The notes beneath the pieces are model-generated. The model saw only the letters and a program-made list of their open reading frames with translations, did not search any database and was not told where the DNA came from. Position numbers and translations under genes: made by a program. From Denitromonas halophila (lineage in GTDB: Bacteria; Pseudomonadota; Gammaproteobacteria; Burkholderiales; Rhodocyclaceae), in contig NZ_VMNK01000003.1 in the NCBI RefSeq assembly GCF_007625155.1, forward strand, positions 1-64,000: DNA of 64,000 bases, written 5' to 3'. Of this stretch, positions 1 to 7,593 are shown in pieces (position 1 is the stretch's first letter; each line of letters starts with the position of its first letter).

Positions 1-204
1 AACGTGTGCCGTGTTGATCGTGATGCCGCGTGCCTTTTCTTCCGGCGCGCTATCGATCGACGCGTAGTCCTTGGCTTCACCGCCGAACTTCTTCGACAGA
101 ATCGTCGTGATCGCCGCGGTCAGCGTGGTCTTGCCATGGTCGACGTGACCAATCGTACCCACGTTAACGTGCGGTTTCGTCCGCTCAAACTTACCCTTAG
201 CCAT
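1..204 (-). CDS. tuf: Elongation factor Tu, N-terminal part (runs off the window)
   Basis: EF-Tu is the GTPase that brings aminoacyl-tRNA to the ribosome. The visible 68 residues begin [27 protein letters not shown], of which GHVDHGKT is the P-loop, and continue through the switch I region ([11 protein letters not shown]). The ATG at 204 follows the three tRNA genes on the same strand, the usual beta-proteobacterial tRNA-Tyr-Gly-Thr-tuf operon (often continuing to tRNA-Trp, secE, nusG). The rest of the gene lies left of position 1. Identity is close to certain; only the choice between tufA and tufB is inferred, and tufB is favoured by the tRNA context. Confidence 0.97.
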   Translation of the reverse strand, partial: MAKGKFERTKPHVNVGTIGHVDHGKTTLTAAITTILSKKFGGEAKDYASIDSAPEEKARGITINTAHV

Positions 205-271
205 ATCGATACCTCTGTCCGAAATCAGGAATACGCGCTACACAATTTACGCAGGCCACACCAAGAATTCT

Positions 272-346
272 TGGTGCCCATGGGCAGGATTGAACTGCCG
301 ACCTCTCCCTTACCAAGGGAGTGCTCTGCCACTGAGCTACATGGGC
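272..346 (-). tRNA. tRNA-Thr (anticodon GGT)
   Basis: The minus strand folds into a 75-nt cloverleaf with a 7-bp acceptor stem (GCCCATG/CATGGGC), an encoded CCA end, the TTCAATC T-loop and the anticodon loop TTGGTAA. It is the third tRNA of the operon, directly upstream of tuf. Confidence 0.96.
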
Positions 347-363
347 GCACCACACACAAACCA

Positions 364-437
364 TGGAGCGGGTGAAGGGAATCGAACCCTCGTCGTAAGC
401 TTGGAAGGCTTCTGCTCTACCATTGAGCTACACCCGC
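364..437 (-). tRNA. tRNA-Gly (anticodon TCC)
   Basis: A 74-nt cloverleaf on the minus strand has acceptor stem GCGGGTG/CACCCGC, T-arm GGGTTCGATTCCC, anticodon loop CTTCCAA and an encoded CCA. It lies 17 nt upstream of tRNA-Thr in the same transcript. Confidence 0.96.
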
Positions 438-521
438 ACACAACGAAGCGTTACACCAACACCGCTCGCCTCACCGGGCAACTCGCCGCGGCGCTGTCTC
501 ACTACGCACATCTAAAAAATC

Positions 522-606
<85 letters not shown>

Positions 607-621
607 AGCGAGAAGCCCCGC

Positions 622-650
622 ACTATAGGCGTAGCAACCCCCTGTGTCAA
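622..650 (-). promoter_or_regulatory. Sigma-70 promoter of the tRNA-tuf operon
   Basis: The minus strand reads TTGACA (650-645), a 17-nt spacer, then TATAGT (627-622), followed by a GC-rich discriminator GCGGGGC. Such discriminators are typical of stable-RNA promoters under stringent control. The -35 box overlaps the last codons of the neighbouring Lrp-family gene. Confidence 0.85.
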
Positions 651-1162
651 ACCTTTTTTGGCGACACCGAGGAATGCGGCGCGGTACGGCGTGCAAGACC
701 GTCCAGCGGCAAGGCCGTGGTGTGTTTGACCGTCTGCAATACAAAGCTGGATTTGGCGTTTGCCACGCCTTCGAGCTTGAGCAGACGTTCCATCAGAAAG
801 CGCGAAAAATGCTCGAGATCCTCGACGATCACGTTCAACAGATAATCCATTTCGCCGGTCAGCGCAAAGCAGGAAAGCACCTCCGGCCAGGCTTGGGCCG
901 CCGCATGAAACGCACGAATCTGCGTATCGCCACGCTTCTCCATGGTGACCGTGACATAGGCCTGTAGCCCGAGCCCCACCCGCCACGGATCAACAATGGC
1001 CGCGTAATGCCGGATGACACCCGCCGTCTCCAGTTGCCGGACGCGCCGCAAACACGGCGACGGCGACAGCGACACGCGCTGCGCGAGGTCGGCGTTGGTC
1101 ATGCGACCGTCGCGCTGCAATAGCTCAAGAATGCCTAAATCGGTTCGGTCCAATGGATTCAT
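647..1162 (-). CDS. Lrp/AsnC family transcriptional regulator
   Basis: A 171-residue protein with an N-terminal winged helix-turn-helix (LDRTDLGILELLQRDGR, then a recognition helix near residues 30-50) and a C-terminal RAM/AsnC ligand-binding domain (GEMDYLLNVIVEDLEHFSRFL). Lrp-family proteins usually sense amino acids and form octamers. The start at 1162 is chosen because MNPLDRTDL is the family N-terminus; the open frame extends upstream to 1219 without support. It is divergent from the indolepyruvate oxidoreductase gene, so local control of aromatic amino acid breakdown is likely. The specific ligand is unknown. Confidence 0.9.
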   Translation of the reverse strand: MNPLDRTDLGILELLQRDGRMTNADLAQRVSLSPSPCLRRVRQLETAGVIRHYAAIVDPWRVGLGLQAYVTVTMEKRGDTQIRAFHAAAQAWPEVLSCFALTGEMDYLLNVIVEDLEHFSRFLMERLLKLEGVANAKSSFVLQTVKHTTALPLDGLARRTAPHSSVSPKKV

Positions 1163-1196
1163 GCCACGCCCCGGGCGTTTGATCGGATGGATTCTG

Positions 1197-1229
1197 TGCG
1201 CAATTAGCATCATGCGCAATTTGATTGCG
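1197..1229. promoter_or_regulatory. Probable Lrp-type operator
   Basis: TGCGCAATT occurs twice 16 bp apart (1197-1205 and 1213-1221), and the second copy is part of the perfect palindrome CGCAAT-TTG-ATTGCG (1215-1229). It sits 35 nt upstream of the regulator start, in the 269-nt divergent region before the oxidoreductase gene. Binding by the Lrp protein is inferred from position. Confidence 0.5.
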
Positions 1230-1431
1230 TGGCCGCCCGCCGTTCGCGGCCGTGCAGCGGCACTGTTCCACTACACGCAACCTTCCCGCAGACCAGCGCT
1301 CCAAACACCTAGCGGTCACGTCGGCCGCACGCTAGGCTAACGAAACCGGCGCGTGGATCCTCATCCCTCGGACACGCAACGGCATCTGCTTTTTGCGGCA
1401 CCCAAAAATACGATTTTTGAGGAGGAGCCTC

Positions 1432-4400
1432 ATGGCCGAAAGCACGCTCGTCACCGCCCCGCCACGCGACGTCACCCTCGACGACAAGTACACCCTGCAC
1501 AGCGGGCGCGTCTATCTCACCGGCTATCAGGCCTTGGTGCGACTGCTGATGATCCAGCAAGAGCGCGACCACGCCGCCGGGCTCAACACCGCTGGCTTTG
1601 TGTCGGGTTACCGCGGCTCGCCGCTGGGCGGACTCGATCAGACGCTGTGGAAGGCGCGCCCCCACCTGAAGCAGCGCAATATCGTGTTTCAGCCCGGCAT
1701 CAATGAAGACCTCGCCGCCACGGCGGTATGGGGTTCTCAGCAGGTCAACCTCTCGCCCGACGCGGAATACGACGGCGTGTTCGCCCTGTGGTACGGCAAG
1801 GGGCCGGGCGTCGACCGCAGTGGCGACGTGTTCCGCCATGGCAACGCGGCGGGCAGCTCGAAGTTTGGCGGCGTGGTGGTGGTGGCGGGCGATGACCATG
1901 CGGCCAAGTCATCCACCTTCCCGCATCAGACCGATCATTTTTTCAAGTCGATGATGATGCCGGTGCTCGCACCGGCCGGTGTGCAGGAGTACATCGACTT
2001 CGGCGTGCATGGCTACGCGCTATCACGCTACTCGGGGTGCTGGGTGGCATTCAAGGCGCTGGCCGATACGGTGGAGACCTCGGCCTCGGTGGACGTCGAC
2101 CCGAACCGCGTCGAAGTGGTCATCCCGGACGATTTCGCCATCCCGCGCGACGGCCTCAACATCCGCTGGCCGGACCCGCCGCTGGTGCAGGAAAAGCGCC
2201 TGCTCAACTACAAGCTGTATGCCGCGCTGGCCTACTGCCGCGCCAACGGGCTCAACCAGGTCATCATCGACTCGCCCGCGCCCAAGCTCGGCATCATCAC
2301 CTCGGGCAAGAGCTACCTGGACGTGCGTCAGGCCTTCGACGACTTGGGCATTGACGATGCGCTGGCCGCCGAAATCGGCATCCGGCTCTATAAAGTCGGC
2401 ATGGTCTGGCCGCTCGAATCGGTTGGCGTGCGCGACTTTGCCGAAGGGCTGGAAGAGATTCTGGTGGTCGAAGAAAAACGCCAGCTGCTCGAATACCAGC
2501 TCAAGGAAGAACTCTACAACTGGCGCGAAGACGTCCGTCCGCGCGTGGTCGGCAAGTTCGACGAAAAGGGCGAGTGGGCGCTGCTGCCCAAGGGCGACGG
2601 CAAGGTCGACCACGGCAAATGGCTGCTGCCCGCCGCCGGCGAGCTCACTCCGGCGATGATCGCCCGAGTCATCGCCGGTCGCATCGCCCGCTTCTTCACC
2701 TCCGACCGCATCCAGGCGCGCCTGGCCTTTCTCGAAGCCAAGGAGGCGGCGCTCGACCAACGCGTATTCTCCATCGACCGCGTGCCCACCTTCTGCTCCG
2801 GCTGCCCGCACAACACCTCCACCCATGTACCCGAAGGCAGCCGGGCGCTGGCCGGCATCGGCTGCCACTACATGGTCACCTGGATGCCCGAGCGGCGCAC
2901 CGGCACCTTCACCCAAATGGGTGGCGAAGGCGTGCCCTGGGTCGGCCAGTCGCCTTTCACGCGCGAAAAACACGTATTCGCCAACCTCGGCGACGGCACC
3001 TACTTCCACTCCGGCCTGCTGGCGATCCGGCAGGCGGTGTCAGCCGGCGTCAACATCACCTACAAGATCCTTTACAACGACGCCGTCGCCATGACCGGCG
3101 GCCAGCCGCACGACGGCCATCTGTCGGTGCCGATCATCGTGCAGCAACTGCAGGCCGAAGGCGTGCACAACATCGTGATCGTCACCGACGGCACCGATCG
3201 CGCCTATGGCCCGTCCGACATCCCGCATATCCCGGTGCGTCATCGCGACGAGCTCGACGCGGTCCAGCGCGAACTGCGCGCCTCGGGCGGCGTCACCGCG
3301 CTGATCTACGACCAGACCTGCGCCGCCGAAAAACGCCGCCGCCGCAAGCGCGGGCTCTACCCCGACCCGGCGCGACGGGTGTTCATCAACGAGGCGGTGT
3401 GCGAAGGCTGCGGCGACTGCGGCGTGGCCAGCAACTGCATGTCCATCCTGCCCGTCGAAACCGAATTTGGCCGCAAGCGCCAGATCGACCAGTCCTCCTG
3501 CAACAAGGACTATTCCTGCCTCAACGGCTTCTGCCCCAGCTTTGTCACTATAGAAGGTGGCGCGCCGCGCAAGGGCCGGGCGATCGCCGACGCGGGCGAG
3601 CGCTTTCCCGCGCTGCCCGAGCCGGACCTGCCGGACACCCGCAAGCCCTTCGGCATCATGGTCACCGGCGTCGGCGGCACCGGCGTGGTCACCATCGGCG
3701 CGCTGATCGGCATGGGTGCCCACCTCGACGGCAAGGGCGTCACGGTGCTCGACATGACCGGTCTGGCGCAAAAAGGCGGCTCGGTGTTCAGCCACATCCG
3801 CGTCGCCAACCAGCCCGAATCCCTGCACGCCGTGCGTATCGCCGCTGGCGAAGCCGATGCGGTAATCGGCGGTGACGTGGTGGTCTCGGCCAGTGTCGAA
3901 GCCCTGGCCAAGATGGCGGCCGGACGCACCCGCGCAGTCATCAACTGCGCCGAAACGCCCACCTCGGATTTCACCAAAAACCCGGACTGGCAGTTCCCGC
4001 TCGACAAAATGGAACGCACCGTGCGCGACGCCGTCGGGGCCGAGAACGCCGACTTCCTCGACGCGCAGGGCCTCGCCACCACATTGATGGGCGACGCCAT
4101 CGCCACCAACCTCTTCCTGCTCGGCTACGCCTGGCAAAAAGGCATGGTGCCGGTCAGCCACGCGGGCCTGATGAAAGCCATCGAGCTCAACGGCACCGCC
4201 GTCCCCATGAACAAACAGGCCTTTGTGTGGGGCCGCCGCGCGGCCTGCGACGTGGATGCAGTCAGTCGCATCGCCCGCCCGCCGCGCGCCGTGCCGCTGC
4301 ACCCCCCGGGGCTGGACGAGATCGTTGCGCGCCGGATGCGCACACTCACCGACTATCAGGACGCCGCCTATGCCCGCCGCTACCAGCACCTGGTCGAGCG

Positions 4401-4968
4401 GGTGCGCGCCGCCGAGGCGCCGCTGGGCATGACCCGGCTGGCGGAGGCCGTTGCGCACAACTACTTCAAGTTGCTCGCCTACAAGGATGAGTATGAAGTA
4501 GGGCGCCTGTATAGCGACCCGGCCTTCTGGAACCGCCTCAGCGACACCTTCGAAGGCGAGTTCGAGGTCAAATTCCACCTCGCGCCGCCCTTTCTGTCGC
4601 GCCCCGACCCGGTCACCGGGCGCATCGCCAAGCGCATCTACGGCGAAGGCATGCGGCGCGTGTTCAGTGTCCTCGCCCGACTCAAGGGCCTGCGTGGCAC
4701 GCGCTGGGATATCTTCGCCCGCACCGAAGAGCGGTGCGCTGAACGGGCACTGATCCGGCAATACGAGCAGGACATCAGCGAGGTTCTCGACTCGCTGAGT
4801 TTCCTGCGTCACAAGCAGGCCGTCGAGATCGCCCGCCTGCCGGAGACCATCCGCGGCTTCGGGCACGTCAAGGCGCGCAACATGGCCACCGCCGAGGCAC
4901 AACGGCAAGCCCTGCTCGCAAAGTGGCGTGAGCCCACGCCAAACAGCGAGGAGGCCAGCGCCGCCTAA
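1432..4968 (+). CDS. Indolepyruvate:ferredoxin oxidoreductase, fused alpha/beta subunits
   Basis: This 1178-residue protein belongs to the 2-oxoacid:ferredoxin oxidoreductases, which convert aryl pyruvates plus CoA to aryl-acetyl-CoA, CO2 and reduced ferredoxin. An N-terminal pyrimidine-binding domain is followed by the TPP-binding domain (CSGCPHNTSTH near residue 454, then GCHYM), a cysteine-rich iron-sulfur segment (CEGCGDCGVASNC...CNKDYSCLNGFCP, about 656-700), a POR-gamma domain (GVGGTGVVTIG, from about 743) and a family-specific C-terminal domain. The ATG at 1432 has a strong GAGGAGG site; the frame also opens at 1393 without one. A role in phenylalanine, tyrosine or tryptophan catabolism is inferred from the family. 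Confidence 0.92.
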   Translation: MAESTLVTAPPRDVTLDDKYTLHSGRVYLTGYQALVRLLMIQQERDHAAGLNTAGFVSGYRGSPLGGLDQTLWKARPHLKQRNIVFQPGINEDLAATAVWGSQQVNLSPDAEYDGVFALWYGKGPGVDRSGDVFRHGNAAGSSKFGGVVVVAGDDHAAKSSTFPHQTDHFFKSMMMPVLAPAGVQEYIDFGVHGYALSRYSGCWVAFKALADTVETSASVDVDPNRVEVVIPDDFAIPRDGLNIRWPDPPLVQEKRLLNYKLYAALAYCRANGLNQVIIDSPAPKLGIITSGKSYLDVRQAFDDLGIDDALAAEIGIRLYKVGMVWPLESVGVRDFAEGLEEILVVEEKRQLLEYQLKEELYNWREDVRPRVVGKFDEKGEWALLPKGDGKVDHGKWLLPAAGELTPAMIARVIAGRIARFFTSDRIQARLAFLEAKEAALDQRVFSIDRVPTFCSGCPHNTSTHVPEGSRALAGIGCHYMVTWMPERRTGTFTQMGGEGVPWVGQSPFTREKHVFANLGDGTYFHSGLLAIRQAVSAGVNITYKILYNDAVAMTGGQPHDGHLSVPIIVQQLQAEGVHNIVIVTDGTDRAYGPSDIPHIPVRHRDELDAVQRELRASGGVTALIYDQTCAAEKRRRRKRGLYPDPARRVFINEAVCEGCGDCGVASNCMSILPVETEFGRKRQIDQSSCNKDYSCLNGFCPSFVTIEGGAPRKGRAIADAGERFPALPEPDLPDTRKPFGIMVTGVGGTGVVTIGALIGMGAHLDGKGVTVLDMTGLAQKGGSVFSHIRVANQPESLHAVRIAAGEADAVIGGDVVVSASVEALAKMAAGRTRAVINCAETPTSDFTKNPDWQFPLDKMERTVRDAVGAENADFLDAQGLATTLMGDAIATNLFLLGYAWQKGMVPVSHAGLMKAIELNGTAVPMNKQAFVWGRRAACDVDAVSRIARPPRAVPLHPPGLDEIVARRMRTLTDYQDAAYARRYQHLVERVRAAEAPLGMTRLAEAVAHNYFKLLAYKDEYEVGRLYSDPAFWNRLSDTFEGEFEVKFHLAPPFLSRPDPVTGRIAKRIYGEGMRRVFSVLARLKGLRGTRWDIFARTEERCAERALIRQYEQDISEVLDSLSFLRHKQAVEIARLPETIRGFGHVKARNMATAEAQRQALLAKWREPTPNSEEASAA

Positions 4969-5092
4969 CCCCCCCTGGCGGGCGATGCCGCCTCGCCCGC
5001 CAGGGAATTGCCCCGGATTTTCCCGGCAGATCTCGCCTTACCCCCGCCAGCAGCCGGCTATCATGGGCCCACGCTGGCTTATCCCGTCGTCC

Positions 5093-5848
5093 ATGCCGCT
5101 TATTCGATTTGTGCTTTCTCAGCTGATTGCCTGGGCCGTGATCTTCGCTGCCCTCAAGCTCGGCGCACCGCTAAGCGGCTTCGCGCTGGCGCTCAGCCAG
5201 GGCGCGCTTGCCGCGCTCGCCAGTCGGGCGCTTGGGGCGCCGCGCTGGTGGCACGCCTTCCACCTCGCCTTCACGCCGCTGGTGTGGGCGGCGAGCGGAC
5301 TCGGCATTTCGGCGGGCTGGTATCTGGCGGCGTTCACGGTGCTCGCGCTCTTTTACTGGACCAGTTTCCGCACCCAGGTGCCGCTTTTTCTGACCAATGC
5401 AGCCACCACCGACGCCGTACTCGACTTGCTCCCCAAGAAGTCGGCCCGAGTGCTGGATGCCGGCGCCGGCACCGGCTCGCTGGTCCGGCCGCTTGCCGCG
5501 GCACGGCCCGACTGCCAGTTCGTAGGCATCGAAGCGGCCCCCGGCCCCTGGCTGATCGGCCGCCTGCTGGCGGCAGGCACGACCAATGTCGACTGGCGGC
5601 GCGGCGACTTCTGGGCCGACGACTGGGCCGCCTACGACCTCATCTACACCTTCCTGTCACCTGTGCCCATGGCCGAGGTGTGGGCCAAGGCGCAAGCACA
5701 GATGCGACCTGGCGCCCGGCTGGTGAGCAATAGCTTCGCGGTGCCGGCCGTCGCGCCCGATTTCATCGTGCCCGCCACCGAAGCGGGCGGCCGCGAACTG
5801 TATGTCTATTCGCCCGCCGCAAAAGGCAAAGCGCCAATAAAGGGATAA
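5093..5848 (+). CDS. Membrane-anchored class I SAM-dependent methyltransferase
   Basis: A protein of about 251 residues with two or three hydrophobic N-terminal helices (LIAWAVIFAALKLGAPL; WYLAAFTVLALFYW) followed by a Rossmann methyltransferase core: VLDAGAGTGSL is motif I, FVGIEAAP motif II and FWADDWAAYDLIYTFLSPVP motif IV. The substrate cannot be deduced. An in-frame ATG at 5063 (MGPRWLIPSS) would add ten residues; neither start has a good ribosome binding site, so the start is uncertain. It follows the oxidoreductase on the same strand but 124 nt away, so shared transcription is unproven. Confidence 0.75.
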   Translation: MPLIRFVLSQLIAWAVIFAALKLGAPLSGFALALSQGALAALASRALGAPRWWHAFHLAFTPLVWAASGLGISAGWYLAAFTVLALFYWTSFRTQVPLFLTNAATTDAVLDLLPKKSARVLDAGAGTGSLVRPLAAARPDCQFVGIEAAPGPWLIGRLLAAGTTNVDWRRGDFWADDWAAYDLIYTFLSPVPMAEVWAKAQAQMRPGARLVSNSFAVPAVAPDFIVPATEAGGRELYVYSPAAKGKAPIKG

Positions 5849-5934
5849 AAACCGGTCAGTTCCACCGGCCGTCGCCCTCGGTGCACGACGATAATTTGAT
5901 CATGCGGCATCGGCCGCGCTTCGGAAATACCGTC

Positions 5935-6639
5935 ATGGCTGACATCATCTGCGTGATCGGGAACAAGGGTGGGACTGGCAAAACCACCCTCTCGCACATG
6001 CTCTGCCAGGGGCTTGGCCTCCTCGGGCAGCGCTCGGCGTGCGTGCTCACCGACACTTCCCGCGAACCCCTCGCCCCTAATGGCCGGCGCTATGTCACGG
6101 CCGACGCGCGCACGCCCGAGAGCCTCACCAAGGTGGTCGACAAACTGCGCACCATGGACGGCTGGCTCGGCGTGATCGACGGCGGCGGCAACCGGCCAGA
6201 GGTCGATCGGCGCCTGTACGCGCTGGCCGACATCATCCTACTGCCGTTTCGGGAGTCGCATGAAGACATCCGCACGGTCGTCGCCGACCTGGAGCGCTTC
6301 CCGCGCGCCTATGCCCTGCCCTCGCAGTGGCCGACCAACCCGTGGGCGCGCGAAGCGGCCGATCGCAGCGTCGCGCAATGGATGAGCGCTTACCGGCATC
6401 GCATTCTGCGTCCGGTTAACGGATTGTCGTCGACCAAACTCTTGCTGCAACGTGAAGTGCCGGATCAACTGCCCACGCCGCTGGCCAACGCCTGCCGCGG
6501 CATTGCCCGTCAGATGCTGGATGTGATGGAAATTGAATACCGGGACAGCAAAGACCCGGAAGAGGTGGTCGTCGGCACCGATGACGAAATGGAAACCGCC
6601 GGCAGCCTGCCGCACTACGCCAACGGCCAAGTGCGCTAA
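5935..6639 (+). CDS. ParA/MinD-like P-loop ATPase (orphan)
   Basis: The 234-residue protein has the deviant Walker A motif GNKGGTGKTT at residues 9-18, typical of the ParA/MinD group, and a Walker-B-like GVIDGGGN. There is no adjacent ParB and no centromere-like repeat. Chromosomal orphan ParA proteins may position protein cargo or belong to mobile-element remnants; no role can be assigned. The start at 5935 was chosen because the motif lies close to the N-terminus and a weak GGAAAT site precedes it; the frame opens at 5881. The acidic C-terminal tail is unusual. Confidence 0.8.
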   Translation: MADIICVIGNKGGTGKTTLSHMLCQGLGLLGQRSACVLTDTSREPLAPNGRRYVTADARTPESLTKVVDKLRTMDGWLGVIDGGGNRPEVDRRLYALADIILLPFRESHEDIRTVVADLERFPRAYALPSQWPTNPWAREAADRSVAQWMSAYRHRILRPVNGLSSTKLLLQREVPDQLPTPLANACRGIARQMLDVMEIEYRDSKDPEEVVVGTDDEMETAGSLPHYANGQVR

Positions 6640-6642
6640 AAA

Positions 6643-6671
6643 CGGTCGCCCGAGCCACCTCGGGCCGACCG
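6643..6671. terminator. Bidirectional terminator between parA-like gene and response regulator
   Basis: A stem of 12-13 bp (CGGTCGCCCGAG / CTCGGGCCGACCG, one bulge) with a 4-nt loop lies between convergent genes. On the minus strand it is followed by TTTTT, giving a classical intrinsic terminator for the response regulator; the plus side has only a weak T-rich tail. Confidence 0.75.
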
Positions 6672-6673
6672 CT

Positions 6674-7303
6674 TTATACGCGCGCGCCGTGACGCGTGAT
6701 CACCAACACCGCCTGTGCGCGATTGGTGACGTTCAGCGCGCGGAAAATGGCCGACATGTGCACCTTCACCGTCCCTTCGGACAAGCCCAGCAGCTCGGCA
6801 ATTTCGCGATTGGTGCGCCCTTGGGCGAGCAACTCCATGACGCGGGTCTGCGCGGTGGTCAGGCCGAAGCGGTCCTGCACCGGCGCGCCACTTCGCCGGC
6901 GGGCGCCCGTGGCGTCTTCCTTGGGCGTATAGACCCCGCCGTTGAGCACAATGCGGATCGCGTCAAGCAGTTCTTCGCTTGAGCAGGACTTTGGCACGAA
7001 GCCCGACGCCCCAGCCTTCAGGGCGCGCTGAATCGACGCGCTATCGTCGAGCGCCGACACGACAATCGCCGGCACATCCGGGAAGCGCTTGGCCAGAATC
7101 GCCAGCAGCGAAAACCCGTTCATGTCAGGCAACATCAAATCGATGACCGCCAGATCCCACTCCGGATCCCGCTCAAGCTCCGCCAAGGCCTCATCCGCGG
7201 CCTTGAAGCCTGAACACTGGACACCGTCTTCCAGTCGCATCAGCGTCTGCGACATGGCTTCACGCACGAGGACGTGATCTTCAACCACCAGAATCTTGGT
7301 CAC
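6674..7303 (-). CDS. NarL/LuxR-family response regulator
   Basis: A 209-residue two-domain regulator: a receiver with phospho-acceptor D55 (LAVIDLMLPDMNG) and the conserved lysine (GFVPKS), then a LuxR helix-turn-helix (LTTAQTRVMELLAQGRTNREIAELLGLSEGTVKVHM, about 147-205). The GTG at 7303 is preferred because GGAGAA lies 6 nt upstream and MTKILVVEDH is the normal family start; the frame opens further upstream. It is divergent from the TonB receptor-binding protein-hybrid kinase unit, so it is the likely partner of that kinase and regulator of that operon. This pairing is inferred. Confidence 0.9.
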   Translation of the reverse strand: MTKILVVEDHVLVREAMSQTLMRLEDGVQCSGFKAADEALAELERDPEWDLAVIDLMLPDMNGFSLLAILAKRFPDVPAIVVSALDDSASIQRALKAGASGFVPKSCSSEELLDAIRIVLNGGVYTPKEDATGARRRSGAPVQDRFGLTTAQTRVMELLAQGRTNREIAELLGLSEGTVKVHMSAIFRALNVTNRAQAVLVITRHGARV

Positions 7304-7593
7304 GCACACTTCTCCATTGACATCCGAGCATGCTTTGGTGCCGCCCGCGGTCGTTTCAACCCACACATTCCGAAAGGATAGCACGACACCATTCAAATCA
7401 ATGCAGTGACATTGCGTCTCCCCGCGTCCATCCGCCCCCCTTCGCCATGCGATCTGCGACACCGTTAAAGCCGGCGTGGCCGAAGCACTTTCACCCTATG
7501 CGCTTGCCTTCAATCCGGTAACAATAGGGGGGTTTTCGTCTCTATCCAACGGCTCCTTGCCCCGTAAAACCGGGGCCACACCGTCAAGCCACC
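7304..7593. other. Intergenic region between response regulator and TonB receptor
   Basis: These 290 nt hold the divergent promoters of the two units. No convincing sigma-70 or sigma-54 box or operator palindrome was recognised. A pyrimidine-rich stretch and a small GC-rich hairpin (CCCCG-TAAAA-CGGGG, near 7560-7575) precede the receptor gene. Confidence 0.4.

Noticed and set aside
3040-4908. A 622-codon minus-strand open frame opposite the indolepyruvate oxidoreductase
   Set aside because: Antisense shadow. The oxidoreductase has all family motifs in its own frame.
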